Positions 15,903 to 24,527 of a DNA stretch of 44,776 nucleotides are shown here, one piece after another. Position 1 is the stretch's first letter. Each line of letters begins with the position of its first letter. Made by a program: the position numbers and the translations under genes. The notes under the pieces are model-generated. The model did no database searches and was not told the DNA's origin. It was given only the letters and a program-made list of their open reading frames with translations. The stretch is from Actinotignum timonense (lineage in GTDB: Bacteria; Actinomycetota; Actinomycetes; Actinomycetales; Actinomycetaceae): the NCBI RefSeq assembly GCF_900155575.1, contig NZ_LT706966.1, positions 1,588,182-1,632,957 on the forward strand, given 5' to 3'.

Positions 15903-18472
15903 TAATCGGTGCTCCCTCCTGCGTCGGACCCGCAGGTATCAGCGCGAACGTACACCGCCACCGGCAGATTCGCGCAGGCATCACGAACAAAGAGCTGCGG
16001 CCCTTCGAGCTCTCCTTCCTCCAGCACACTGCGCCACCGCCCGGGCGGGAGCACAATATGCGCATCGCCCCAGCCCCCGGCCACCTCCTGGCGGTGCGTG
16101 AGGCGCGAGACTATCACGATCACATCCGGCTCCCCATCCAGGGTGCGGGTAAAAGCAAAAATATTTCCGGTGGTGGCGGCCAGCGGTTCGTAGCCCGAAC
16201 GCAGCGAAACAAAAGGATCCGGGCGGTCCCGGCGCAGGCGCAGAAGGCGCGAGGTCACCCACATTTTTTCTTCATCGACGCTCGCCTGCGCGGGGAGCGC
16301 CCCGGCGCTATCCAGCTGCTCAAGCATGCTGGCGAGCCGCGGGTAATTCACCGGGCGGCGGTTATCCGGATCCACCAGCAGATTGCGGGTGATTTCCTCC
16401 CCTTGATAGGTATCGGGCACCCCGATCAGCGTGAGGGCCAGAACCTTCGCGGCGAGGATACGCGCGCGGCGTGCCGGGCGGGTATGTTCCCACCAGTCCG
16501 TGAGCTCCGCCACCGATTCCGGGGTGGAAATAACCGAGCGTGCATAGGCAAAAAGCCCGGTTTCCAGTGCTTCATCCGGCTCGGTCCACGTGGTCCACGA
16601 TTTTTGTTCGCGAGCGGCCTTGCGCAGGTAGTCAATGAGGCGATCAGCTTCGATAGGCCCGTTATCCGTCCAGGTTCCCATAATTGTTTGCCACATGAGG
16701 TTCTCGATCTGGCCATCGAGTTCCGCCGGGCGGGAAGCGGCGTGCCGTTCGCGCAGCCGTTCCAGGAGCTCCAACCATTCGGTGGGGTAATCGGCCAGGG
16801 TGGCAATAGCGGCGCGGGTATCTTCCCCGCGTTTCGTATCATGGGTGGTGAGCGTGGTCATCATCACGGGCCAATCCGCCATCATCTGCCGGGTCCAGGT
16901 ATGCAGCTCATCGGGGGTGAGCGATGCGCGCAGCGGATCGGATCCCACCTCCGTTGCCGAGGTAAGCGCGGTATAGCGATAAAAAGCGGTATCCTCCACG
17001 CCCTTGGCCATAACCGCTCCGCACACCTGCTGGAAGCGGATAATCGCCTCGTTTCGGGAAGCATCATGGCGTTTCGTTGCCGACCCGATTTCCCGCCCGA
17101 GCAAAATATCAACAACAACGTCCAGGGTTTCGCACCGGTCTTCGGAAAGCAGGCCCCGGGCGCGTTCGGCTGCTTCAAGCAGCGCAGTTTCAGCGCTGGC
17201 ATGCGCTTTCTCCCCGGGAACTACGTAGGCCCGGTACCGGTCCATGCAGATGACGAGCGCGGAGACCGCATCGTACAAAGAGCGCTGGGAATGGTCCCGC
17301 AGGCGCAGATCATCGCGGCACACTTCCGCCATGAGCCGCGCCATCCGCTCCACTTCCGCCTGGAGGGAGGAATGCATAATCTGGCTTTTCGCCTCGCGCT
17401 CCAGAACCGGATACGGCTGGGTGGTATGGGATAGATGCACGAAATTCGCGGTGAGGGCACGCACTCCCTCCGGGTCGGTCAGCAGCGCCCCGATACGCCA
17501 CGAAGCCTCATACCCGGTACACCCCGCGCACTTCCAATCCGAAGGCAACTTTTCGTTGCCCTCCAGGATTTTTTCCGCCACAATCCACGCCCCGCCGGTT
17601 GCTTCATGCAAACGCTCCATATACTGACGCGGATCGGCCAGCCCATCAGGATGATCAATACGGAAAGCATCAATGAAGCCGGCATGGAACAGCTCAAGCA
17701 GCAGCGCGTGGGAAGCCTGAAATACCTCCGGATCCTCCACCCGGATTCCGGCCAAGGTATCCACATCGAAGAACCGCCGGTAATTGAGTTCTTCCTCGGC
17801 GACCCGCCAATAGGCAAGCCGATAGTACTGGCGTTGTAGCAGTTCTGCCAGCGGCAGAAATTCGGTGCCTTTCCGGACCGGGTAAACGTGGTCATAGTAG
17901 CGCAAGACGGGAACTGCGCCTTCGCCCTCATAACCCGGTACGACGACGTGATCGAGGCTAATCGCCTCCCGGGCGAGCGCGGTACCCACCCGTTCGCCGA
18001 GCACCGGGATGAGGATCCCATCGTCGCTGGACTCCACGTCGATATCGAACCAGGAGGCATAGGGGGACTCGGGGCCGTCACGTAGCAGGGACCACATGGC
18101 GCGGTTGAGGTAGAGTGGGGTGGGCATGGCCATATGGTTAGGCACCACATCAACGACGATGCCGAGGCCGGCCGCGTGCGCGGCATTCGCAAAAGCCTCA
18201 AAACCGGCCCGCCCGCCCATCGGCTCGGAAATCCGGGTGTGATCCACCACGTCATAGCCGTGCGTGGAGCCCGGGGCGGCCTGGAGGATAGGGGAGCAGT
18301 ACACATCGGTAATCCCGAGCTGCACCAGGTAGGGGAGCAGGGCGGTGGCATCCGCGAAGGTGAAGTGGGGACCGAGTTGCAGCCGATACGTGGACACGGG
18401 CTGGCGCCGCCCGGCGCTGGGCACGTGGGAACGTAGAGCTGGAATACTGGAGGTGTCAGTGATTGCGGTCAT
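15902..18472 (-). CDS. treY: Malto-oligosyltrehalose synthase (TreY)
   Basis: Converts the reducing-end alpha-1,4 bond of malto-oligosaccharides into a trehalose-type alpha,alpha-1,1 bond; cytoplasmic GH13 enzyme of 856 residues. Landmarks are the N-terminal STYRLQLGPHFTF (27-39), VVPNHM (109-114), nucleophile Asp273 in FRIDHPDGL, general acid Glu300 in IVAEKILEG and TTHDTKRGEDTRA further on, all characteristic of TreY. The length is in the upper normal range. Its ATG overlaps the glgX stop as ATGA, and its TAA overlaps the treZ ATG, so translation is coupled through the operon. About 18 N-terminal residues before the family start look non-conserved, so a slightly later start is possible. Confidence 0.94.
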   Translation of the reverse strand: MTAITDTSSIPALRSHVPSAGRRQPVSTYRLQLGPHFTFADATALLPYLVQLGITDVYCSPILQAAPGSTHGYDVVDHTRISEPMGGRAGFEAFANAAHAAGLGIVVDVVPNHMAMPTPLYLNRAMWSLLRDGPESPYASWFDIDVESSDDGILIPVLGERVGTALAREAISLDHVVVPGYEGEGAVPVLRYYDHVYPVRKGTEFLPLAELLQRQYYRLAYWRVAEEELNYRRFFDVDTLAGIRVEDPEVFQASHALLLELFHAGFIDAFRIDHPDGLADPRQYMERLHEATGGAWIVAEKILEGNEKLPSDWKCAGCTGYEASWRIGALLTDPEGVRALTANFVHLSHTTQPYPVLEREAKSQIMHSSLQAEVERMARLMAEVCRDDLRLRDHSQRSLYDAVSALVICMDRYRAYVVPGEKAHASAETALLEAAERARGLLSEDRCETLDVVVDILLGREIGSATKRHDASRNEAIIRFQQVCGAVMAKGVEDTAFYRYTALTSATEVGSDPLRASLTPDELHTWTRQMMADWPVMMTTLTTHDTKRGEDTRAAIATLADYPTEWLELLERLRERHAASRPAELDGQIENLMWQTIMGTWTDNGPIEADRLIDYLRKAAREQKSWTTWTEPDEALETGLFAYARSVISTPESVAELTDWWEHTRPARRARILAAKVLALTLIGVPDTYQGEEITRNLLVDPDNRRPVNYPRLASMLEQLDSAGALPAQASVDEEKMWVTSRLLRLRRDRPDPFVSLRSGYEPLAATTGNIFAFTRTLDGEPDVIVIVSRLTHRQEVAGGWGDAHIVLPPGRWRSVLEEGELEGPQLFVRDACANLPVAVYVRADTCGSDAGGSTD

Positions 18473-20643
18473 ACTTTCGAGCTTAGCGCACGGCCTGCGG
18501 AGTTTTGGGCGCCGGCCAGGGCGTCGTCGATATCTTCCTCGGAGGGCTCATGCACGAAAACGCGCAGGGAGCGCCCGATCACGCTGGTGGTATCCCCGGA
18601 AGCGAAAACGATCTGGGGATTGACCTCCGCCGCGGTATTGACCACCTCCGTCCATTCGCGGTCGTAGACGCCGCCCGGGATGGCGAACTCAACTTCGTCG
18701 TCGCCAGCATTGAACATGAGGAGAACATCATCATCAATAATCGGGTTGCCGCGCTCATCGGGTTCGCGGATACCCGCGCCGTTGAGGAATACCATGAGGG
18801 CCCGCGCGAACCCGGAATCCCAATCGGAATCTTCCATCTGGCTAGAATCGGGACGGAACCATTCGATTTCCGGGAGGCAGCCTTCGCATACAGGATCGAA
18901 ACCGGCCACGAAACGCCGGCGCCGGAACACCGGGTGATTCTTGCGGAAAGCGATAGCCGCCCGCGTGAATTGTAGAATATCCATCTGCCGATCATCGAGA
19001 TCCCAATCCATCCACGCGATCTCATTGTCCTGGCAGTAGGTGTTGTTATTACCGCCCTGGGTGCGCCCAATTTCATCACCGTGGGAAATCATGGGAACGC
19101 CTTGGGAGAGCAGCAGGGTGGAGATGAAATTGCGGATTTGGCGTTCGCGCAGATCGAGGATTTCGGGATTATCCGTGGGGCCTTCTTCCCCGCAATTCCA
19201 GGAGCGGTTATTCGATTCGCCATCCGCGTTGTTTTCGCCATTGGCTTCATTGTGCTTCTCGTTATAAGAAACCAGATCGCGCATGGTGAAACCATCGTGG
19301 GCGGTCACGAAATTAATGGAGGCGAAGGGGCGGCGCCCGGAGGATTCATACAGGTCCGCGCTGCCCGTTAGGCGGGAGGCGAATTCCGGCAGGGCGGCCG
19401 GTTCCCCGCGCCAGAAATCACGCACGGTGTCACGGTACTTGCCGTTCCATTCCGTCCACAGCGGTGGGAAACCGCCCACCTGGTAGCCGCCTTCGCCCAC
19501 ATCCCAGGGTTCGGCAATGAGTTTGACCTGGGAAATGATGGGATCCTGCTGGATGATGTCAAAGAAGGAAGAAAGCTTATCCACCGCGTGGAGTTCGCGA
19601 GCCAGGGTGGAAGCCAAATCGAAACGGAAACCATCCACGTGCATTTCCGTCACCCAGTACCGCAATGAATCCATAATGAGTTGGAGGGTATGTGGGGAGG
19701 TCATATTCAAGGAGTTCCCGGTCCCTGTGGTATCGAAATAGTGCCGCGGGTCATCGGGGACCAGGCGGTAGTAGGAGCGATTATCAATACCCTTGAAGGA
19801 TAGGGTGGGGCCCATGTGGTTCCCCTCCGCCGTGTGGTTGTACACCACGTCAAGGATGACCTCAATATCGGCTTCGTGGAAGGCCTTGACCATGGCCTTA
19901 AACTCATCGACTTGCTCCCCGCGCGAGCGGGTGGCGTAGCCATCATGGGGCGCGAAGAATCCGATGGTGTTATAACCCCAGTAATTGCTCAGGCCCCGAT
20001 CCTGGAGCGAGGTGTCATTGATGAACTGGTGCACCGGCATGAGCTCAATAGCCGTCACCCCCAGGGAGGTGAAGTAATCGAGAACAGGCGGGTGGGTGAG
20101 GCCCTGGTAGGTACCGCGTAATTCTTCGGGAACGTCCGGGTGGCGCTGGGTGAAGCCCTTCACGTGCGTCTCATAAATAATGGTTTCGTTATATTCATGC
20201 TTGGGCGGGCGGTCATAGCCCCAATCGAAGTAGGGGCTGATAACCACGGAAACCGGCACGTGGCCGAGCGAATCCAAAGTGCACGGTTGTGAAGGATCGT
20301 TGAAGTCATAGGAAAAGACTTCCTGAGCATTGGTGATATTGCCTTCGATGGCTTTGGCGTAGGGATCCAGGAGGAACTTGGAAGGATCGCAGCGCAGCCC
20401 CTGGGCCGGATCGTAGGGACCGTAGACGCGGTATCCGTAACGCTGCCCGGGCCGAATTGAGGTGAGGTAACAATGCCAAACATTGGCATCAACTTCCCGC
20501 AGTTCCACGCGGGTTTCTTTGTTGTTATCGTCAAGTAGGCAGAGTTCGATTTTCTCAGCCACGGAGGAGTAAATCGCGAAATTCGTGCCGGTGCCGTCGA
20601 AAGTAGCGCCCAGCGGATACGGGTGTCCAGGCCAAATTCTCAT
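18469..20643 (-). CDS. glgX: Glycogen debranching enzyme (GlgX/TreX type)
   Basis: Isoamylase-type GH13 enzyme that hydrolyses alpha-1,6 branches of glycogen and so supplies linear malto-oligosaccharides to TreY. With the start at 20643 it has 724 residues: N-terminal CBM48-like domain (MRIWPGHPYPLGATFDG), VVYNHTAEGN, nucleophile Asp342 (GFRFDLAST), acid Glu378 (LIAEPWD) and Asp450 (TAHDGFT), a GQGVP-like loop (SQGVPMISHGDE) and an acidic C-terminal tail. A start five codons upstream (20658) is open, but family N-termini begin at MRIWPG and the probable -10 box overlaps the upstream codon. It is the first gene of glgX-treY-treZ and overlaps treY by four bases. Confidence 0.93.
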   Translation of the reverse strand: MRIWPGHPYPLGATFDGTGTNFAIYSSVAEKIELCLLDDNNKETRVELREVDANVWHCYLTSIRPGQRYGYRVYGPYDPAQGLRCDPSKFLLDPYAKAIEGNITNAQEVFSYDFNDPSQPCTLDSLGHVPVSVVISPYFDWGYDRPPKHEYNETIIYETHVKGFTQRHPDVPEELRGTYQGLTHPPVLDYFTSLGVTAIELMPVHQFINDTSLQDRGLSNYWGYNTIGFFAPHDGYATRSRGEQVDEFKAMVKAFHEADIEVILDVVYNHTAEGNHMGPTLSFKGIDNRSYYRLVPDDPRHYFDTTGTGNSLNMTSPHTLQLIMDSLRYWVTEMHVDGFRFDLASTLARELHAVDKLSSFFDIIQQDPIISQVKLIAEPWDVGEGGYQVGGFPPLWTEWNGKYRDTVRDFWRGEPAALPEFASRLTGSADLYESSGRRPFASINFVTAHDGFTMRDLVSYNEKHNEANGENNADGESNNRSWNCGEEGPTDNPEILDLRERQIRNFISTLLLSQGVPMISHGDEIGRTQGGNNNTYCQDNEIAWMDWDLDDRQMDILQFTRAAIAFRKNHPVFRRRRFVAGFDPVCEGCLPEIEWFRPDSSQMEDSDWDSGFARALMVFLNGAGIREPDERGNPIIDDDVLLMFNAGDDEVEFAIPGGVYDREWTEVVNTAAEVNPQIVFASGDTTSVIGRSLRVFVHEPSEEDIDDALAGAQNSAGRALSSKV

Positions 20644-20653
20644 ACCTGAGTAT

Positions 20654-20682
20654 CTCATACGAAAGTGGGAATCTACTGAAAA
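20654..20682 (-). promoter_or_regulatory. Candidate promoter of glgX-treY-treZ
   Basis: On the minus strand TTTTCA (20682-20677) and TATGAG (20659-20654) are spaced by 17 bp, each matching the sigma-70 consensus at four positions. Transcription would begin within about three bases of the ATG at 20643, giving a nearly leaderless message. Read-through from the tRNA-Val gene just upstream is an alternative. Confidence 0.35.
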
Positions 20683-20695
20683 TCTAGCGAGACGG

Positions 20696-20767
20696 TGGGC
20701 GATACTGGGTTCGAACCAGTGACCTCTTCGGTGTGAACGAAGCGCTCTACCACTGAGCTAATCGCCC
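20696..20767 (-). tRNA. tRNA-Val (anticodon CAC)
   Basis: A 72-nt cloverleaf on the minus strand with 7-bp acceptor stem GGGCGAT/ATCGCCC, D arm GCTC-AGTGGTA-GAGC, anticodon loop TTCACAC, five-base variable loop, T loop TTCGAAC and discriminator A. CCA is not fully encoded. It reads GUG codons. It is divergent from the tRNA-Gly cluster and lies about 50 bp upstream of glgX on the same strand. Confidence 0.96.
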
Positions 20768-20799
20768 GGGCGACCGTAACGGCCCGTGCATCACGCAAG

Positions 20800-20827
20800 C
20801 TTATAGGGGGTGGGCGGAGAAACTCAA
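20800..20827 (-). promoter_or_regulatory. Promoter of tRNA-Val(CAC)
   Basis: On the minus strand TTGAGT (20827-20822) and TATAAG (20805-20800) are separated by 16 bp, about 32 bp upstream of the mature tRNA 5' end. This is a good sigma-70-type match in an otherwise GC-rich spacer. Confidence 0.6.
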
Positions 20828-20863
20828 ATTTAACTAACGTGGTGTGCACCTCACTGCCCCGGT

Positions 20864-20893
20864 TTGACCGGGTGCGCGGAATGTCGCTATAGT
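20864..20893 (+). promoter_or_regulatory. Promoter of the tRNA Gly-Cys-Val unit
   Basis: TTGACC (20864-20869) and TATAGT (20888-20893) with an 18-bp spacer. Both boxes match consensus at five positions. The first mature tRNA begins 88 bp downstream, so the precursor has a long 5' leader. Confidence 0.65.
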
Positions 20894-20980
20894 TTTTCGA
20901 TGTCATCGACGTCGCCGCGGCGGTTCCCGCCACGGTTAACCTGGCCAGCGCGGCTTGGTTAGTGATTGTTGATCGGCCAC

Positions 20981-21053
20981 GCGGATGTAGCTCAGTTGGT
21001 AGAGCGCAACCTTGCCAAGGTTGAGGTCGCGGGTTCGAGCCCCGTCATCCGCT
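20981..21053 (+). tRNA. tRNA-Gly (anticodon GCC), copy 1
   Basis: A 73-nt cloverleaf with acceptor GCGGATG/CATCCGC, anticodon stem CAACC/GGTTG around TTGCCAA, T loop TTCGAGC and discriminator T; no encoded CCA. Its sequence is identical to the copy at 21333. Confidence 0.97.
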
Positions 21054-21111
21054 CGGATGTGAAGAAAGGCAAAGCGGCACACGTGCCCATATTCCTCTCA
21101 CGTATCCGGAC

Positions 21112-21182
21112 GGTGGGTTGGCCGAGAGGCGAGGCAACGGCCTGCAAAGCCGTGTACACGGGTTCGAATCCCGTACCCACCT
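21112..21182 (+). tRNA. tRNA-Cys (anticodon GCA)
   Basis: A 71-nt cloverleaf with acceptor GGTGGGT/ACCCACC, anticodon loop CTGCAAA, T loop TTCGAAT and discriminator T; no encoded CCA. It is the middle gene of the first tRNA unit, four bases before tRNA-Val. It is the only tRNA of this unit not repeated in the second. Confidence 0.96.
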
Positions 21183-21186
21183 CGCG

Positions 21187-21261
21187 GGGCGATTGGCGCA
21201 GCGGGAGCGCGCTTCCCTGACACGGAAGAGGTCACTGGTTCGATCCCAGTATCGCCCACCA
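21187..21261 (+). tRNA. tRNA-Val (anticodon GAC), copy 1
   Basis: A 72-nt cloverleaf plus encoded CCA (21259-21261). Acceptor GGGCGAT/ATCGCCC, D arm GCGC-AGCGGGA-GCGC, anticodon stem CTTCC/GGAAG with loop CTGACAC, discriminator A. Its sequence is identical to the copy at 21407. Confidence 0.96.
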
Positions 21262-21282
21262 CTATTTCCTTGCAGCGCCATT

Positions 21283-21311
21283 TTGACCCGGCTCTCACGG
21301 TTGGGTAAACT
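21283..21311 (+). promoter_or_regulatory. Promoter of the second tRNA Gly-Val unit
   Basis: TTGACC (21283-21288) and TAAACT (21306-21311) are separated by exactly 17 bp, 21 bp before the mature tRNA-Gly. It is among the best promoter matches in the window. Confidence 0.7.
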
Positions 21312-21332
21312 AGTGGCTCGCTGTGAAACAGT

Positions 21333-21405
21333 GCGGATGTAGCTCAGTTGGTAGAGCGCAACCTTGCCAAGGTTGAGGTCGCGGGTTCGAGCCCCGTCAT
21401 CCGCT
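21333..21405 (+). tRNA. tRNA-Gly (anticodon GCC), copy 2
   Basis: Identical over all 73 nt to the tRNA-Gly at 20981. It is followed after a single C by the second tRNA-Val, so the two must be separated by precise 3' processing. Confidence 0.97.
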
Positions 21406-21406
21406 C

Positions 21407-21481
21407 GGGCGATTGGCGCAGCGGGAGCGCGCTTCCCTGACACGGAAGAGGTCACTGGTTCGATCCCAGTATCGCCCACCA
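21407..21481 (+). tRNA. tRNA-Val (anticodon GAC), copy 2
   Basis: Identical to the tRNA-Val at 21187, including the encoded CCA (21479-21481). It is the last tRNA of the cluster, and the sequence beyond it is not tRNA-like. Confidence 0.96.
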
Positions 21482-21837
21482 TATTTATTCACCACCTATT
21501 GCACCCCGTACCACGCCCGCCCGGAATCAAGGTGCAACGGCAGCTACGTTAAGAAATTGTTTTGATGTCGTGGGGTTGCATCCTGTGAGGTCTGCTGTTG
21601 TGGACTTGCTTTTTGTAGGCACCACCGCTCACATCGTCCATACTTGTCCGTGTCGAGCGGATGATCGCACCAGAGCCAGCTAACAGAATAGATGGGGAAG
21701 TAAATGACCAAAGTCCCGGGTGGCCGCCTCAAGCTGGAAGCAATCATGCCATGAGCGTAAAAGCGCGCAACCACGCGGCAAAGCGGCGTCGTCGTGCGGA
21801 AAAAGCGGGTGAAAAAGAACGGTGCGCAGCCCCGCGT
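21482..21837. other. Gene-free, lower-GC stretch downstream of the tRNA cluster
   Basis: I see no recognisable gene here. The first part (about 21541-21720) is roughly 52 % G+C by my count, below the flanking DNA. A minus-strand frame of 76 codons (21774-21544) is rich in Cys, Trp and Gln and matches no family I know. A 29-codon plus-strand frame (21751-21840) encodes a very basic peptide starting MSVKARNHAAKRRRRAEK with only a weak, distant GGAAG upstream. A 7-bp inverted repeat (TTGCACC at 21499, GGTGCAA at 21531) could be a weak terminator for the tRNA unit. Confidence 0.4.
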
Positions 21838-21882
21838 TAGGTCTTCCTGACTATATTTTCCGCAATCAAGCGGGTAGACCTA
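21838..21882 (+). promoter_or_regulatory. Inverted repeat and -10-like box upstream of dps
   Basis: TAGGTCT (21838-21844) and AGACCTA (21876-21882) form a perfect 7-bp inverted repeat with 31 bp between them. TATATT at 21852-21857 inside it is a good -10 match without a recognisable -35. This fits a promoter that needs an activator or an alternative sigma factor, as is common for dps, but that is inference. Confidence 0.35.
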
Positions 21883-21907
21883 TAGGCGTAAACGAAAGGA
21901 TGGATCA

Positions 21908-22354
21908 ATGGCCGAAAAAGTTGTTATCGATGCTCTTCAGCGCACGCTGACCGATCTTATTGACCTCTCCCTGCAAGCTAAGCAGTACCACTGGAATATT
22001 CAGGGTGCGCGTTTCCGCGCCCTCCACCTCGCTCTTGATGAAGTTGTGTCCGTGACCCGTACCGACCTTGATGAGGTTGCCGAGCGCATCGCCACCATCG
22101 GGGGCTTCCCGGATGGTCGGGCCGTGACGGTCGCCAAGGAAAGCGGTCTGGATGATGCGGGCACCGGTCCCTTCAATGTGGACGATGTCTACACCGTGAT
22201 GGCGGAGAAGCTCTACGGGGCTTCCCGGCGTATCCAGAATGACCTGTCCAAGGTGGACGAAGCCGATCCGCTCAGCGGTGACCTGCTCATCGGGGTCGCT
22301 CGCAACCTGGAGCTGCAGGGCTGGTTCATGAAGGCCGCCGCGGTCGAAAACTAA
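21908..22354 (+). CDS. dps: Dps family ferritin-like DNA-protection protein
   Basis: A 148-residue Dps/mini-ferritin that oxidises and stores iron in a dodecameric shell and protects DNA from peroxide. The inter-subunit ferroxidase ligands are all present with family spacing: His28, His40, Asp44, Asp55 and Glu59 (QYHWNIQG, LHLALDE, RTDLDEVAERI). There is no long N-terminal lysine-rich tail, so direct DNA binding by a tail is uncertain. AAAGGA seven bases upstream fixes the ATG. It is a single-gene unit ending at the hairpin at 22397-22440. Regulation is probably stress-linked; an inverted repeat lies in the promoter region. Confidence 0.93.
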   Translation: MAEKVVIDALQRTLTDLIDLSLQAKQYHWNIQGARFRALHLALDEVVSVTRTDLDEVAERIATIGGFPDGRAVTVAKESGLDDAGTGPFNVDDVYTVMAEKLYGASRRIQNDLSKVDEADPLSGDLLIGVARNLELQGWFMKAAAVEN

Positions 22355-22396
22355 ATCGCTCGCGCTGACGGGTGTGCGCCGCAGCCGTGACTCATA

Positions 22397-22440
22397 GCGA
22401 AGGGGACCATCTCACCAGGCGTGAGGTGCGTCCCCTTCGC
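22397..22440 (+). terminator. Long hairpin terminator after dps
   Basis: The arms GCGAAGGGGA (22397-22406) and TCCCCTTCGC (22431-22440) pair perfectly over 10 bp, and an inner CTCAC/GTGAG stem extends the structure. No T-run follows, as often seen in actinobacterial terminators. It lies 42 bp after the dps stop and isolates dps from thrS. Confidence 0.65.
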
Positions 22441-22547
22441 CGTGTTCGCGGTAGAGCCGCGCGGGCGGGCCCGGAGCGAAACAGGTATCCTGGTGGGCGG
22501 GCATCCCCGGTCTGGATGCCGTGAAAAATAGAACTAAGGAGAAAACT

Positions 22548-24527
22548 ATGCCCGCACGTCTATCCGTGGACGGCACCCTCGTCACCCTTGACGAACCGTG
22601 CCCGGGAACCGCCTACTTCGCCGCGGATCGCGCGATTGTCGCCCTGAAAGTTAACGGGGAACTCAAGGATTTGGCCACGGATTTGACCACGCTGGACGGC
22701 GCCGAGGTGGAAACCGTACGCATCGACTCCCCGGACGGGCTCAATATTCTCCGCCATTCCGCCACCCACGTGCTGGCCCAGGCAGTCCAGCAGATCTACC
22801 CCGATGCGAATCTGGGCATCGGCCCCTTCATTGAGGACGGCTTCTACTACGATTTCGGCAATATTGACCCGGTTACTCCGGAGATGCTGAAAGAGCTCGA
22901 AAAGCGCATGAAGCGCATCGTCAAGGAAAATCAGCGTTTCGTGCGCCGCGAAGTCACCGAAGAAGAAGCGCGCCAGGAAGAAGCCTCCCAGCCCTACAAG
23001 CTTGAGCTCATCACCACCAAGGGCCACGATGCGGACGGTGCCAGCGTGGAAGTGGGCCACGGCGGCCTCACCATGTACGACAACGTCAACCGTCACGGCG
23101 ATGTGGTGTGGACCGATCTGTGCCGCGGGCCCCACCTGCCCTCCACCAAGTTCATCGGCAATGGTTTCGCGCTCACCCGGGCCTCGGCCGCCTACTGGAA
23201 GGGCGATCAGAATAATGATCACCTCCAGCGCATTTACGGCACCGCCTGGCCGAGTAAGGAAGAACTGGATGCCTACCAGACCCGCATTGCCGAAGCGCAG
23301 CGCCGGGACCACCGCCGCTTGGGCACCGAACTGGACCTGTTCTCCTTCCCCGATGAAATTGGTTCCGGGCTTCCGGTCTTCCATCCCAAGGGCGGCATTA
23401 TCCGCATGGAAATGGAAAACTATTCCCGCCAGCGTCATATTGAAGCCGGCTACGACTTTGTCAATACCCCGCATATCACCAAGGGGCAGCTCTTCCAAAC
23501 CTCCGGGCATCTATCCTGGTACAAGGACGGCATGTTCCCGGCCATGCGGGTGGATGAGGATCAGGATTACTACCTCAAGCCGATGAACTGCCCCATGCAC
23601 TCCCTTATTTATAAGGCGCGTGGGCGCTCCTACCGCGATCTGCCGTTGCGGCTCTTCGAATTCGGGACGGTCTACCGTTACGAAAAGTCCGGTGTTATCC
23701 ACGGCCTTACCCGCGCCCGCGGCTTCACCCAGGATGATGCTCATATTTACACCACCCGCGAGCAGATGCGCGAGGAACTTTCCTCCCTGCTCACTTTCGT
23801 GCTGTCCCTCCTCAAGGACTACGGTCTCAACGATTTCTACCTCGAGCTGTCCACGAAGGACCCGAAGAAGTTCATCGGGGATGATGACCTCTGGGAGGAA
23901 GCCACCCGCACCCTGGAAGAAGTGGCGCTCTCCTCCGGCCTGGAGCTGGTGCCCGATCCGGAAGGGGCGGCCTTCTACGGCCCCAAGATCTCGGTGCAGG
24001 CGCGCGATGCCATCGGCCGCACCTGGCAGATGTCCACCATCCAGCTTGATTTCAACCTCCCCGAGCGTTTCGGGCTGGAATACACCGCGCCGGACGGCTC
24101 GCGCCAGCGCCCGGTTATGATCCACCGGGCCCTCTTCGGTTCCATCGAACGCTTCCTGGGCGTGCTGGTCGAGCACTACGCCGGGGCGTTCCCCGCCTGG
24201 CTCGCCCCCGTGCAGGTGCGCCTGGTGCCGGTGGCTGAAACCTTCAACGAGTACTGCGAAGATATTGCCCGGCGCCTGCGTGAGCAGCATATTCGCGCCG
24301 AGGTGGATACTTCCGATGATCGCTTCGGTAAGAAGATTCGTAACGCCGCGAAGGAGAAGATTCCCTTCACCCTCATTGCCGGTGGGGACGACGTCGATGC
24401 CGGCGCCGTGTCCTTCCGTTTCCGCGACGGCGAACAGCATAACGGGGTCGCTATTGACGAAGCGATCGCGCATATCGTGGATGTGGTACGACGGCGCGCT
24501 AACGAGCCGGAAGCGGAGAAGTTCTAA
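22548..24527 (+). CDS. thrS: Threonyl-tRNA synthetase
   Basis: Charges tRNA-Thr; class II synthetase of 659 residues. In order: TGS domain (1-60), editing domain with HSATH (His70, His74) and DLCRGPH (Cys192), then the catalytic core. The zinc ligands Cys348 (MNCPMH) and His399 (DDAHIY) have the same spacing as in the E. coli enzyme, and a C-terminal anticodon-binding domain follows ([11 protein letters not shown] onward). AAGGAG at 22536-22541 supports the ATG at 22548 rather than the open codon at 22521. The stop overlaps pgsA as TAATG. A short GCATCC/GGATGC hairpin precedes the ribosome-binding site; no T-box features are visible. Confidence 0.97.
   Translation: MPARLSVDGTLVTLDEPCPGTAYFAADRAIVALKVNGELKDLATDLTTLDGAEVETVRIDSPDGLNILRHSATHVLAQAVQQIYPDANLGIGPFIEDGFYYDFGNIDPVTPEMLKELEKRMKRIVKENQRFVRREVTEEEARQEEASQPYKLELITTKGHDADGASVEVGHGGLTMYDNVNRHGDVVWTDLCRGPHLPSTKFIGNGFALTRASAAYWKGDQNNDHLQRIYGTAWPSKEELDAYQTRIAEAQRRDHRRLGTELDLFSFPDEIGSGLPVFHPKGGIIRMEMENYSRQRHIEAGYDFVNTPHITKGQLFQTSGHLSWYKDGMFPAMRVDEDQDYYLKPMNCPMHSLIYKARGRSYRDLPLRLFEFGTVYRYEKSGVIHGLTRARGFTQDDAHIYTTREQMREELSSLLTFVLSLLKDYGLNDFYLELSTKDPKKFIGDDDLWEEATRTLEEVALSSGLELVPDPEGAAFYGPKISVQARDAIGRTWQMSTIQLDFNLPERFGLEYTAPDGSRQRPVMIHRALFGSIERFLGVLVEHYAGAFPAWLAPVQVRLVPVAETFNEYCEDIARRLREQHIRAEVDTSDDRFGKKIRNAAKEKIPFTLIAGGDDVDAGAVSFRFRDGEQHNGVAIDEAIAHIVDVVRRRANEPEAEKF

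Noticed and set aside
16058-17434. 458-codon plus-strand frame
   Set aside because: It is antisense to treY, which has intact GH13 catalytic motifs on the other strand.
21187-21481. Phage attachment site made by repeated tRNA 3' ends
   Set aside because: The repeated ends belong to two complete, functional-looking tRNA genes; no integrase or phage gene is nearby.
22441-22547. T-box riboswitch upstream of thrS
   Set aside because: No specifier stem, T-box sequence or antiterminator can be recognised; only a short hairpin lies next to the ribosome-binding site.
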